Shown here: positions 45,253 through 54,121 of the stretch, piece after piece
How positions within the stretch are numbered: position 1 is the stretch's first letter
Layout of the letters: every line of letters starts with the position of its first letter
Source: Acidobacteriota bacterium
GTDB lineage: Bacteria; Acidobacteriota; Blastocatellia; RBC074
Assembly: GCA_018269055.1 (NCBI GenBank)
Contig: JAFDVI010000026.1
Location: forward strand, 1-64,000
Length of the DNA: 64,000 bases
Reading direction: 5' to 3'
The notes under the pieces: generated by a model
What the model was told of the DNA's origin: nothing
Database searches by the model: none
The model's input: only the letters and a program-made list of their open reading frames with translations
Made by a program: the position numbers and the translations under genes

Positions 45253-45882
45253 TTAGAACTTGAACACAATGCCAACGGCAATGTTGACGTTATGCTGGTT
45301 CTTGTCGAAAAACGGCGCGGTGAATTTCGGCTTGCCGGTGATGAAATCGCGCACTTCACCGCGAATGGCAAAGACACTGGCCAGATTCAAGTCCACACCG
45401 CCACCGTAATCAAACGCCCAGGTCGTGTTTGCGGTATCCCCGGAAACAGATTGGCCGGTGGAGGTTTGCGCGTCGCCGGAATACCGGCCCATTCCCAAAC
45501 CCGCTGCGATGTATGGGGAAATCCCTCCACCCGGAAACACCTTGACCTTTAATCCCGGCGTAAAAAACAGCGAAGAATAGCTATTGGGCAACGCAAAGTT
45601 CGTTACCTTGATTTTGGTGCTGGGCGCTCCCGCGATCAGCAATTCCCCGTATAAAGCCGCAACTTTTCCATCAACAAACCGGCGGCCATACGTAATTTCA
45701 TACGAAACAGCGCCATCAAAGGCGGCTTTGATGCTTTGCGTGCCGGAAATACCTTTGTCGCCGGTTTTCAATCGCCCGACCAACAGGGAAATCTCTCGCT
45801 GCTGAGCATTGGCAACCACAACGCTGCCGACCAAAATCAACAATACCGCGAACAGATTTCTGGTGCGGATCACTTTCATCAT
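45253..45882 (-). CDS. Outer-membrane beta-barrel (porin-like) protein
   Basis: A 209-residue protein with AGGAGGG before ATG 45882 and a signal peptide ending VVVANAQQ (about residue 27). The mature part is alternating beta-strands with aromatic ends (YEITYGRRF, FFTPGLKVKVFPGGGISPYIAAGLGMGRY, cited by ISPYIAAGLGMG) and ends in Phe (IAVGIVFKF). That fits an OmpA/OmpX-type eight-strand barrel. Function is not assignable; such proteins are structural or adhesive. It is divergent from mutL. Confidence 0.85.
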   Translation of the reverse strand: MMKVIRTRNLFAVLLILVGSVVVANAQQREISLLVGRLKTGDKGISGTQSIKAAFDGAVSYEITYGRRFVDGKVAALYGELLIAGAPSTKIKVTNFALPNSYSSLFFTPGLKVKVFPGGGISPYIAAGLGMGRYSGDAQTSTGQSVSGDTANTTWAFDYGGGVDLNLASVFAIRGEVRDFITGKPKFTAPFFDKNQHNVNIAVGIVFKF

Positions 45883-46022
45883 GAATTCCCTCCTCGATCG
45901 TTTCTGACAACGATCAAATTATGTCGTCTCTAAAGGGGTTAGTTGAGGCCGTTTGTATGATCAATCGGCGGTCAATTATCATCAGCTTTCTCGCAATTTC
46001 AAACTCGAAATTTACGAACTCC

Positions 46023-47993
46023 ATGTCAAAGATCCACGTTCTGCCGGACAGTTTGGCCAATAAAATCGCCGCGGGCGAAGTTGTCGAACGCCCGGCTTCC
46101 ATCGTCAAAGAACTGATCGAAAATTCGATTGACGCCGGAGCCAAAAGCATCGAAGTCGCCGTCGAATCCGGCGGGCGACGGCTGATTCGCATCAGCGATA
46201 GCGGCGAAGGCATGAACCGGGACGACGCCATTCTGGCGTTTGAACGCCATGCCACCAGCAAGCTGAAAACTGCCGAGGATTTGGAAGCCATCACCACACT
46301 CGGCTTTCGCGGCGAAGCGCTGGCTTCGATTGCGTCGGTGTCAAAAGTGCGACTGCGGACGCAAACCGCCAGCGACATTGTCGGCACCGAAATTGAAATC
46401 AGTGGCGGGCGAATGCTCAACGTGCGCGACATTGCCTTTACGCCCGGTGCCGAATTTGAAATCCGCGATTTGTTTTTCAACGTTCCCGCGCGCCGTAAAT
46501 TCCTGAAATCCGAAGCGACCGAAAGTTTTCATATCGCCAATCTGGTGACGCATTATGCGCTGGCCAATCCGCATCTCGCTTTCCGCCTGACCAACAACAA
46601 CCGCGAAAGCATTCGCACAACGCCCGCCGCCGATTTGCGTGAACGCGCCTACCAGCTTTTCGGTGAAGAATTCATCGCCAGCTTAATCGAAGTCGGCGGC
46701 GAATCCGGCGAAATGCGCGTTCGTGGATTTGTCTCTTCGCCATCCGCAACGCGCACCACCAAAGACAGCCAGTTCTTTTTCATCAATGGCCGCTACGTCC
46801 GCGACAAAGTCATCAGCCGCGCTTTGATCGAAGCCTATCGCGCAATGATCCCTGCGGGCGTGTATCCGTCGGCAATGCTGTTTGTCGAAATGCCTCCATC
46901 GGAAGTTGACGTGAACGTTCACCCGGCGAAAACCGAAGTTCGCTTTGTGCGCGGCACGATTGTTCACGATTTGATCCGCGACGCCGTGCGCGCAGCCATC
47001 GGTTCGTCCAAAGCCGCCGTGACGCTGTTCGCCAAACGCGAACCGCAACCAGCGCCGACGACGGCAGAAACGTTTCGCTCGCACATTTTTGACGAAAACG
47101 CTCCGCAGGTTTCGCGCGAAGAATTACGCGCGGCTTTCAAGCTTCAAGCTCCGCCGCCAATTCCGCACCAACCCACAATGGATTTGAGCGGCGAAGAGAC
47201 AATCGCTGAGGCCCAGCCAATCGGTATCGCGAGCGGTAGCGAATGGATTGACCAGGAAGTATCAACCGCAGAAGAGCAACACCCCATCACGGAACCACCC
47301 GTGTCAGCCGAACCCGACCCGATTCACCTGCACGGTCACCGGCTGGGCTGTTTGGGAGCAAAAGCCGCCGACACTAACTCGCAGCTCAAACCGGCGCAAA
47401 ACCTGACGCTGATTGCGGATGAAGTGAATCCGCTCGGCCAAATGCACAACAGTTTTATCATCGCCACGGATCGAACCGGCTTGCTGTTGATTGACCAGCA
47501 CGTCGCGCACGAACGCATTTTGTTTGAACAGCATTGGAATGCGCTGCGGCGGAAGAAAGTCGAAACCCAACGATTGCTGCTTCCCGAAACGCTGGATTTG
47601 TCTCCGGCACAGACGGCCGCCTTCGATCAGTTGTTGCCGGAACTCGAAGAAAACGGTTTTGAGTTGGGCCGGTTGTCAGGCCGCACCGTCGCCATCAAAG
47701 CCATTCCGGCAATGCTTGGCCCCGGCGTCGCTCGAACATTGTTGTTGGAATTGTTGGACGCGATCGAAGAAAACCGGCGCGGGTTGTCGTTGGATGAAAT
47801 TCGCGCGGAAATCGCGGCCAGCCTGGCTTGCCGCGCGGCGATCAAAATCAATATGCCGCTGGCTCCGGAAAAAATGCACTGGCTGATAGATGAGTTGATG
47901 AAGAAGGAAAACCCCGCCACTTGTCCGCACGGACGTCCCATCATTCTGCGCATCACCGCGCGCGAAATCGAGAAAGGATTTCAGCGCACCTGA
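46023..47993 (+). CDS. mutL: DNA mismatch repair protein MutL
   Basis: A 656-residue GHKL ATPase linking MutS to strand incision. ATG 46023 gives the universal start SKIHVLPDSLANKIAAGEVV; the frame is open upstream to 45921 but that is not conserved. ATP motifs: ELIENSIDAGA, ISDSGEGM, TLGFRGEALASI. The C-terminal domain has the endonuclease motif DQHVAHERILFE (Asp491, fitting DQHA-x2-E-x4-E with Val for Ala), ACRAAIK and CPHGRPI. MutL is therefore predicted to nick DNA itself, as in bacteria without MutH. Confidence 0.97.
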   Translation: MSKIHVLPDSLANKIAAGEVVERPASIVKELIENSIDAGAKSIEVAVESGGRRLIRISDSGEGMNRDDAILAFERHATSKLKTAEDLEAITTLGFRGEALASIASVSKVRLRTQTASDIVGTEIEISGGRMLNVRDIAFTPGAEFEIRDLFFNVPARRKFLKSEATESFHIANLVTHYALANPHLAFRLTNNNRESIRTTPAADLRERAYQLFGEEFIASLIEVGGESGEMRVRGFVSSPSATRTTKDSQFFFINGRYVRDKVISRALIEAYRAMIPAGVYPSAMLFVEMPPSEVDVNVHPAKTEVRFVRGTIVHDLIRDAVRAAIGSSKAAVTLFAKREPQPAPTTAETFRSHIFDENAPQVSREELRAAFKLQAPPPIPHQPTMDLSGEETIAEAQPIGIASGSEWIDQEVSTAEEQHPITEPPVSAEPDPIHLHGHRLGCLGAKAADTNSQLKPAQNLTLIADEVNPLGQMHNSFIIATDRTGLLLIDQHVAHERILFEQHWNALRRKKVETQRLLLPETLDLSPAQTAAFDQLLPELEENGFELGRLSGRTVAIKAIPAMLGPGVARTLLLELLDAIEENRRGLSLDEIRAEIAASLACRAAIKINMPLAPEKMHWLIDELMKKENPATCPHGRPIILRITAREIEKGFQRT

Positions 47994-48004
47994 TCCAAAC
48001 TTTC

Positions 48005-48082
48005 TCCACGAAGCCACACGAAGTTCCACGAAGAAAACCAACAATCGAAAGACTTCGTGTTTTCTTCGTGTGACTTCGTGGA
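48005..48082. repeat. Class D palindrome (CCACGAAG words), copy 2
   Basis: TCCACGAAGCCACACGAAGT and CCACGAAG on the left (48005-48033) face ACTTCGTG, TTCTTCGTGTGACTTCGTGG on the right (48052-48081). It lies between the convergent mutL and beta-propeller genes. The same words form the outer arms at 39690-39861. Confidence 0.9.
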
Positions 48083-48091
48083 TGAAAAATA

Positions 48092-49447
48092 CTATCCAAT
48101 CGCCATCAAACTGCCCGACGTGCGGAAGTACATCACGCCTTGCGAAATTGCGGGGGTTGCCAGGCAGGCTTCGCCCAGATTGTTTTTGGCCAGCACTTCC
48201 AGTTTTGGACCAGCTTTGAGGACGAACACGACGCCGTCTTCTGTTGGGCAATAGATTTTGCCATCCGCTGCAACCAGGGAAGATGAACAAACGGCGTCCG
48301 GCCCCAATCGCTCTTCATAGAATTTTTCGCCGGTTTTGAAATCGTAACAGCGCAGCACACCATTGTAATTGGCCACATACAAGTATCCGTCGTACATCAC
48401 AGGCGTAGAAATGTATGCGCCGCCGTTGGGTGCGCTCCAGGCGACGGAATCGTTGCTGGTTGCGCCTTCGGGCAGGGAAATATCGCCAGTTGCCGTCGGG
48501 CGAACGGCAAACAGCGGAGCTTTGCCGCCGTGTGCGTTGCTCAAAACAACCAAGCCATCGGCGACAAACGGCGTAGGAATCGGAATGTCTCCGCCGCCGC
48601 GCAATCGCCAGAGTTCTTTGCCGGATTCCAGATCATAGGAAGCGATGAACGGGTAGCCGTTGGTGATGACCTGCGTTCGCGCGCCTTCGGCGTAAATAAA
48701 CGGTGAACTCCAACTGTTTTCACTGGCTCCTTTGCGCGAAGTCCGCCACAGCTCCTTGCCGTCTTCCAAACTGAGCGCCGCCAGGAATGGGTCTTTCGGA
48801 TCGTCGCACAGCACAACGATGCGGTCTTTGTGCAAAGCCGGAGAACTGCTGTAGCCCCAGGCAACGCTGCGCCAGGTGACGTTGATTTTGCCGAGGTCCT
48901 TTTGCCACAGCAGCTTGCCTTTCATATCCAGACAATACAGACCATCCGCGCCGAAAAATCCCACCAACCGTTTGCCATCCGTCACCAGCGTCGTATTCGC
49001 GTGAGAAGCTTTTTCGTGGCGCACCGTCGAAGGTTTGGCATTGCGGATCATCTGCTCCCATTTCAGCTTGCCGTTTTTCTTTTCGTAGCACTGGATCAAC
49101 CAACGCTGCTCTTCGTCGTCTTTGGCCGGTTTGATGTCGCCGTATAGCCCGATGCGCAACGAAGGTTTGCCGGATTTCGGAACCGCCGTCGCCAGGTAAA
49201 TCCGATCTTTCCAGATGATGGGGCTGGAATGCCCCAGGCCAGGGACTTCCGTGCGCCACAACAGGCCTTCGATTTTGCCTGTCGTCGCGTCCACATTCCA
49301 GTTGCCGCGCGTCGGAAAGCCCTCTGCTACGCCCAGCCCGCCTGGGCCTCGAAACTGCGGCCAATTCTGTTCCGGTTTGAACGTCATTGAGGTCGCCGGC
49401 AAGGCCAACAGCGAAGTCGCCAAAAATGAACGTCGAGATAAAGTCAA
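48092..49447 (-). CDS. Tat-exported PQQ-type beta-propeller protein
   Basis: A 451-residue protein from TTG 49447 after AGGAGGGA. A twin-arginine signal (LSRRSFLATSLLALPA) opens it. The mature part is outer-membrane-protein BamB/PQQ-like blades: NWPQFRGPGGLGVAEGFP, GKLLWQKDLG, LEDGKELWRTS, DLESGKELWRLR, FKTGEKFYEERLG. The opening WPQFRGP is common in planctomycete and acidobacterial propellers. There is no quinoprotein catalytic dyad I can point to, so it may be a scaffold and not an enzyme. Periplasmic. Confidence 0.9.
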   Translation of the reverse strand: MTLSRRSFLATSLLALPATSMTFKPEQNWPQFRGPGGLGVAEGFPTRGNWNVDATTGKIEGLLWRTEVPGLGHSSPIIWKDRIYLATAVPKSGKPSLRIGLYGDIKPAKDDEEQRWLIQCYEKKNGKLKWEQMIRNAKPSTVRHEKASHANTTLVTDGKRLVGFFGADGLYCLDMKGKLLWQKDLGKINVTWRSVAWGYSSSPALHKDRIVVLCDDPKDPFLAALSLEDGKELWRTSRKGASENSWSSPFIYAEGARTQVITNGYPFIASYDLESGKELWRLRGGGDIPIPTPFVADGLVVLSNAHGGKAPLFAVRPTATGDISLPEGATSNDSVAWSAPNGGAYISTPVMYDGYLYVANYNGVLRCYDFKTGEKFYEERLGPDAVCSSSLVAADGKIYCPTEDGVVFVLKAGPKLEVLAKNNLGEACLATPAISQGVMYFRTSGSLMAIG

Positions 49448-49469
49448 AACAAGTCCCTCCTGTTTTTGG

Positions 49470-50876
49470 TTATTTTGCTTTTGCCAGATTCAGCACAATG
49501 TCCAAATGGAAGCGCACGAATTTGTGAATAGCTTCTTCCAAAATGCGTTCCTGGTCGCTGTGCGCGCCGAAGCCCTTCGGGCCGTCTTCGCTGTCGGTCA
49601 TTGGGCCGACGCCATAACACTCGACGCCTTTCGCGCGCAATTGTGCCATGTCGGTCGCGCCGGTCAGCATCGTCGGCAGCGTTACCACGTTGTAAATGCG
49701 TTTGTTGGCGTCTTCCAACACGCGGAAAGCTTCGGTGTCCAACCGCGATGGCGGCGACGGGGGTCGTCCGCTGGTGTTGCGTACGATTTCCACCGCCGGA
49801 TCGTTGATGATTTTTTTCATTTCGTCGAAAAATTTGGGCAGGTCTTCATCCGGCACGGCGCGAATGTCCAGCGTGGCTTCCGCTTCCGAAGGAATCACGT
49901 TGCTGCGATACCCGCCTTTGATGATGTTCGGTGAAATTGAAGTCCGCAGCGTGGAATACAACCGAGGTTCGTTGATGGCCAGATATTCCTGCGCTTCGTC
50001 GGAATTGCCGGATTGCAATAGTTTGTTATATCGCGAGGCCTGTTCCGGAGAGCTGAGTTTGGCCAGACGCTCGAAATACGCGCGCGTCGTTTCATTCAAC
50101 CGCATGGGCGTTTGCCAGGCGGCGACTTTGGCAACGGCCTGCGCCAGATGAACAATCGCGTTGCTGCGCAGCGGAACCGAACCGTGCCCGGAAATTCCGC
50201 GCGCGACCAACCGTGCGCCGTTGGGAATTTTTTCCGTCGTTGCCACGGCTGCGTATTGAATTTTGCCGCCGGTGCGAACCACGCCGCCACCTTCGGCAAA
50301 ACAGAACTCTGCGTCAATTTCTTCCCAATGCTGGCCGACCATAAAGCCTATGCCGTTGGGGCCGCCGCCTTCTTCGCTGGATTCCGCCTGAAAGATGACA
50401 TCCCGATCCAGCGGCACATTCATCCGTTTGAGCAACAGCATCACCATCAAACAGGCGACGACATTGTCTTTGTCGTCGGTCGCGCCGCGCGCGTACACGT
50501 ATCCGTCTTCGCGCGTCGCGGAAAACGGCGAATGTTTCCATTTCGCCGGATCCACCGTGACGACATCCGTGTGCCCCATGATCAATACCGGACGTTTTTT
50601 GCCGTTGCCGCGCAACCGCGCGACCAGATTGGCGCGTTTCGGATCGTTGGCAAAAACCTTGGTTTCGATGCCTTCGCCATCCAGAACCGTTTTCAGATAG
50701 GCGACAACCTGGCTTTCATTGCCCGGCGGGTTGCTGGTGTCCAGCCGCAATATCGCCTGAAAGTGCCGCATGGTTTCTTCTTCGATTTTCGACCAATCGG
50801 GTTGAGGCGATTGCGCCGATGCAATGGAAGCCAACAGAAATACGAGCAAGAGTGGCAAGGCACGGGTAAAAGGCAT
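49470..50876 (-). CDS. Secreted M20-family metallopeptidase
   Basis: A 468-residue zinc peptidase with a signal peptide (MPFTRALPLLLVFLLASIASA) and GGAGA before ATG 50876. Zinc-site motifs: MGHTDVVTVD (His/Asp), ATDDKDNV (bridging Asp) and ESSEEGGGPNG (catalytic Glu). A dimerisation domain sits at about 215-340 and the last metal His lies in GFGAHSDQERI. The ArgE/DapE/carboxypeptidase group cleaves short peptides or N-acylated amino acids; the substrate is not defined. The propeller protein follows 22 bases later and may be co-transcribed. Confidence 0.93.
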   Translation of the reverse strand: MPFTRALPLLLVFLLASIASAQSPQPDWSKIEEETMRHFQAILRLDTSNPPGNESQVVAYLKTVLDGEGIETKVFANDPKRANLVARLRGNGKKRPVLIMGHTDVVTVDPAKWKHSPFSATREDGYVYARGATDDKDNVVACLMVMLLLKRMNVPLDRDVIFQAESSEEGGGPNGIGFMVGQHWEEIDAEFCFAEGGGVVRTGGKIQYAAVATTEKIPNGARLVARGISGHGSVPLRSNAIVHLAQAVAKVAAWQTPMRLNETTRAYFERLAKLSSPEQASRYNKLLQSGNSDEAQEYLAINEPRLYSTLRTSISPNIIKGGYRSNVIPSEAEATLDIRAVPDEDLPKFFDEMKKIINDPAVEIVRNTSGRPPSPPSRLDTEAFRVLEDANKRIYNVVTLPTMLTGATDMAQLRAKGVECYGVGPMTDSEDGPKGFGAHSDQERILEEAIHKFVRFHLDIVLNLAKAK

Positions 50877-50969
50877 AAATCTTTCTCCGAAGCGGTTTCG
50901 TTTTATTCTGAATTGAAATTGATCGCGCGGATAGTAGCTTGTTCCTGACGCATAGGCGAATTGCGGCAC

Positions 50970-51788
50970 TTACTTTTCCAAGCCAACTGCGGCCAGGCGA
51001 AAGGCGCGCGGCGTCATCCCGGTGGCTTTGCGGAAAACTTTGGTGAAATGGCTTTGGCCGGCGTAGCCGACCGTTGCGCCAACTTCGACGATGGAAAGAT
51101 CGCTTTCGGCCAGCAATCGCCGGGCGCGTTCGACACGCAAACCTGCCAAATAAGCGTGCGGCGTCGCGCCGGTCAGTTTTTTGAACAGTCGCGCAAAGTG
51201 AAATTCGCTCAGGTATGCGACGGCGGCAATTTCGCTCAAGCCAAGCTCCCTGCCGCAGTTGTCGTGCATGAATTCAATGGCACGCCGCAATCGGCGATCC
51301 ACCATTCCCACACGAGACAACTCAATTTCATCCGACCGATGAACGTTGATGTGCGTTCGCAGCAGGTAAACCGCCAGTTGATTCACCAGCGAGGCAATCA
51401 TTTCTCGCCAACCCGTTGAACGGGACGCAAGCTCCACGCTGATCGCTTCCAGCGTCTGGCGCAGTTTTTCGTCTGTCACGGGTTCCAGCGAAGCGCGAAA
51501 CAGCAGATGCGCTCCGGTTCGGTACAACCGCAATCGCGCGGCGGTTTCAATCAACAGTTCCGGTTTTAGTCGAACCAGCAACAATTCATTTTTCCGATGA
51601 TTCAGCTTTAGTTGAGCGGCCTGGTTGGGGTTGACCAGAATGATTGACTCGGGTTTCAAATTCGAGATTTGAGATTTGAGATTCCGAACGAGCAGGAAAT
51701 CCGGTTGGGCCGGGAATTCAATATCGCTTCGCGCGATGACGCGATGTTCGACCGAAAATTGCTGCTCGACCAGAAGGCGCGAGTTCAT
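50970..51788 (-). CDS. AraC-family transcriptional regulator with an internal repeat word
   Basis: A 272-residue regulator. The C-terminal 100 residues hold the two AraC helix-turn-helix units (LSEIAAVAYLSEFHFARLFKKLTGATPHAYL cited by LSEFHFARLFKKLTG; VGYAGQSHFTKVFRKATGMTP). The N-terminal ligand domain is short and unassigned. Residues near 35-47 (LKSQISNLKPES) are encoded by a repeated GAGATTTGAGATTTGAGATT word typical of intergenic repeats, apparently inserted in frame. The start ATG 51788 has no strong site. Target genes are unknown; the M20 peptidase gene lies 93 bases downstream. Confidence 0.9.
   Translation of the reverse strand: MNSRLLVEQQFSVEHRVIARSDIEFPAQPDFLLVRNLKSQISNLKPESIILVNPNQAAQLKLNHRKNELLLVRLKPELLIETAARLRLYRTGAHLLFRASLEPVTDEKLRQTLEAISVELASRSTGWREMIASLVNQLAVYLLRTHINVHRSDEIELSRVGMVDRRLRRAIEFMHDNCGRELGLSEIAAVAYLSEFHFARLFKKLTGATPHAYLAGLRVERARRLLAESDLSIVEVGATVGYAGQSHFTKVFRKATGMTPRAFRLAAVGLEK
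51654..51685. repeat. Repeat word inside the AraC-type gene
   Basis: TTTCAAATTCGAGATTTGAG ATTTGAGATTCC: a short tandem ATTTGAG array that reads in frame as NLKSQISNLK on the minus strand. It has the look of the intergenic word repeats but lies in coding sequence. Confidence 0.65.
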
Positions 51789-51796
51789 TCGTTGGA

Positions 51797-51885
51797 ATGA
51801 GGAAGGCTGAAGGCGGAAGGATGAATGATGAAACGCAGAGAGCCTGAATTCGCTTTATCGTTCATCCTTCTCAATTCATCCTTGC
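51797..51885. repeat. GGATGAATGATGAA/TTCATCCTTC word-repeat palindrome
   Basis: GGAAGGATGAATGATGAA on the left (51815-51832) and GTTCATCCTTCTCAATTCATCCTT on the right (51860-51883), here named by their cores, form a loose inverted repeat. It fills the gap between the GH57 and AraC genes and overlaps the last codons of the GH57 gene. Confidence 0.75.
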
Positions 51886-53480
51886 TCTTGTGGGCTGTAA
51901 ACGCGGTAATCAATTTCCTGAAAAATGGTGTCGCGGCTTTCAACTTCGGCCAGCCAGGATTCATTGATTTCACCGGCTTTGACCATTTCGTAAATCTGCG
52001 TGAAGCGGTGAATGTGGTCTTTGAACCGTTTGATGGCGTATTGAACCATCGTTCCGGTGGTGATGATGAACGCCCAGTCCGAAGATTGCGCCAGCAACAA
52101 TTCGCGTGCAGCCTGATTCAACGCCCGGCGCAAAAGGCCCTCTGTGGTTGGGAACGCTGTGGCCAATTCCACCATTCGCCGTTCGGCGGCGTGCTGATGC
52201 TTGTACAGCCAATCCGTCTGTCCGTTGATCCAGACGCGGTTGTACCCTTCCGCCCCCCACGAAGAAGCCGACGGCGTTTGCCGCTGGTTTTCAGGATAAA
52301 TCGTCAGGTAATCAATCGGCGAAATCGGCTGGATTTCGTCCTGGTCATAGTGAAGCTTTTTGAACAGATAAAACAAAAACTGCGGGCCTTCGAACCACCA
52401 GTGGCCGAACAGTTCGGCATCATACGGCGCCAAAATCAGCGGCGCGCGCCCCAGCGTGTGATTCAGGTGTCCGGCCTGCGCCTGGCGATTGCGCATAAAA
52501 TCTCCGGCGTGCATGGCCGCTTTGCCCGCTGCCCATTCCGGCACATACGGCGCTTTCAGATGCAAATCCACTTTGCCCGTGATGCGGTGATATTTGATGC
52601 CGATGTTGCGGCGGATGCCGTCGTCGTGCAGGTACGGTTTGATGTAATCGTAATCCTGCGCGTCGTACCCCAGGTCGCGATAAAACTCGCGGTAATCCGG
52701 ATCGCCCGGATAACCGATTTCCGAACTCCACACCTGCTCGCTGGTTTCCGTGTCGCGGGCGAAAACGGCGACGTTTTCCGGCGTGATGACCGGCGCGTAA
52801 ATCCCCCGGCGCGGGCGCGGCGTGCCGTACAAAATCGCGTGCGCGTCCGCGATGAAAAACTTGATGCCGGCTTCGTCCAGGTACTGGTCATCGCCGGGGT
52901 TGAAGGCGCATTCCGCCAGCCAGATGCCGCGCGGTGGGCGCCCAAAATGTTTGAGGTAATTTTCGCGGGCGATTTGAATTTGCGCGCGCTTGACGGTTTC
53001 ATTCGACATCAACGGCAAATAGCCGTGCGTTGCGCAGCAGGTGATGATTTCCAGATACCCTGCGTCCTGCAATTCCTTGAACCCACGCACGATGTTCCGC
53101 TGGTACTGGTTTTCAAACACATCCAGGCATTCGGTGAAATGGCTGCGATACATCACGGCGGCGGCGTGAAATTGCGGCGCGTCCTTTTCCGTCCGCTTGA
53201 CTTCCTTTTCCGCCAATTCGCAGAGTTTGTTCAGATGGTTGACGTAGCGTTGTTGTAATAACGGATCGCTGAGCATTTCGCATAATGGCGGCGTCATGCT
53301 CATCGTCAGGCGGAACTTCACGCCTTCATCGCGAAGATGATTGAACGCGACCAGCAGCGGAATGTAGGTTTCGCTGATGGCTTCGTACAGCCAGTCTTCT
53401 TCCAGAAAGTCCGGGTATTCGGGGTGACGCACGAAGGGTAAGTGCGCGTGCAAAACCAAGCTCAGGTATCCGTTGGGCAT
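51876..53480 (-). CDS. GH57 1,4-alpha-glucan branching enzyme
   Basis: A 534-residue glycoside hydrolase family 57 protein with a C-terminal DUF1957-type helical domain. It starts MPNGYLSLVLHAHLPFVRHP, typical of the family. The nucleophile is Glu190 (IWLAECAFNPG) and the acid/base Asp354 (APYDAELFGHWWFEGP). The length of about 530 residues and the HWWFEGP motif fit branching enzymes that create alpha-1,6 branches in glycogen, instead of amylopullulanases. Cytoplasmic. No other glycogen gene is adjacent. Confidence 0.94.
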   Translation of the reverse strand: MPNGYLSLVLHAHLPFVRHPEYPDFLEEDWLYEAISETYIPLLVAFNHLRDEGVKFRLTMSMTPPLCEMLSDPLLQQRYVNHLNKLCELAEKEVKRTEKDAPQFHAAAVMYRSHFTECLDVFENQYQRNIVRGFKELQDAGYLEIITCCATHGYLPLMSNETVKRAQIQIARENYLKHFGRPPRGIWLAECAFNPGDDQYLDEAGIKFFIADAHAILYGTPRPRRGIYAPVITPENVAVFARDTETSEQVWSSEIGYPGDPDYREFYRDLGYDAQDYDYIKPYLHDDGIRRNIGIKYHRITGKVDLHLKAPYVPEWAAGKAAMHAGDFMRNRQAQAGHLNHTLGRAPLILAPYDAELFGHWWFEGPQFLFYLFKKLHYDQDEIQPISPIDYLTIYPENQRQTPSASSWGAEGYNRVWINGQTDWLYKHQHAAERRMVELATAFPTTEGLLRRALNQAARELLLAQSSDWAFIITTGTMVQYAIKRFKDHIHRFTQIYEMVKAGEINESWLAEVESRDTIFQEIDYRVYSPQEQG

Positions 53481-53489
53481 AATTTGCGA

Positions 53490-53596
53490 TTTGGAGTGCG
53501 GTGACTCGACACCGCTTTTGTTTTCTGTGGAGCGCCTGTTCTGAGAATTGTGCTTGCGGCGAATGCTTAAGCTGCGTCAAGCCGCAGCACTCCAAA
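53490..53596. repeat. TTTGGAGTGCGG/CAGCACTCCAAA palindrome
   Basis: TTTGGAGTGCGGTG at the left end and CCGCAGCACTCCAAA at the right end, with an inner GCTGCGTCAAGCCGCAGC hairpin. It fills the gap between the ferredoxin-thioredoxin reductase stop and the GH57 start. Confidence 0.85.
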
Positions 53597-53603
53597 GTTT
53601 GAA

Positions 53604-54029
53604 CTACGATGGTCTATTCTTGCGTTCTTCTTCTCGTTCTGCTGCCTTGGCGCGAAGCGGACGACCTTTGTCCGGCGTTGGGTCTTTGACCAAACCGTAA
53701 GCCGCGCGGCCTTCGTGCTCTTCCGGCAAGTATTCAGTGATTGGCATCCCTTCGGGCGTAACGAACAACAGGCAATGACAATACTTGTAAATCTGCATGT
53801 CGTCGCATGCGCAAATCCAGGTGCGATGGGTGACTTCTTCCTGTTTGTTCGGATAAAAGCGGCACGGGCAAAGCGGTTTGCCCAGCGTGTCTTTGTGGTA
53901 AGCCAAGCCCATCACGACGCCTTCGGTGACTTCTTTATCCGGATGCGTAACCGTGCCGGATTTTTCGCAATACTTTTCAACGAAGTTGTTGATCCGTTGC
54001 AGGCTTTCTTCGCTGACCGTCTTACTCAT
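53604..54029 (-). CDS. ftrB: Ferredoxin-thioredoxin reductase catalytic chain
   Basis: A 141-residue iron-sulfur disulfide reductase subunit. All six functional Cys are present as three pairs: Cys54-Pro-Cys56 (PLCPCRFY), Cys73-Ala-Cys75 (WICACDDM) and Cys84-His-Cys86 (KYCHCLLF). By analogy with cyanobacterial FTR, Cys56-Cys86 form the redox disulfide and the other four bind the 4Fe-4S cluster. A charged 30-residue tail (KAAEREEERKN) is extra. The family reduces thioredoxin with ferredoxin. No variable subunit, thioredoxin or ferredoxin gene is nearby, so it may work alone or with distant partners. Confidence 0.93.
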   Translation of the reverse strand: MSKTVSEESLQRINNFVEKYCEKSGTVTHPDKEVTEGVVMGLAYHKDTLGKPLCPCRFYPNKQEEVTHRTWICACDDMQIYKYCHCLLFVTPEGMPITEYLPEEHEGRAAYGLVKDPTPDKGRPLRAKAAEREEERKNRPS

Positions 54030-54121
54030 GGTTGATGACCTTTCTTGAGCGGAAATAAAACGCGCGCGCAGGTAAGTCTTACCGACGCGCGCGATACTGT
54101 ACCAAGCGAATGGGATTTGGG

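Noticed and set aside
48005-48082. Regular CACGAAG repeats considered as a CRISPR remnant
   Set aside because: The words form an inverted, not direct, array, with no equal-length spacers and no cas genes.
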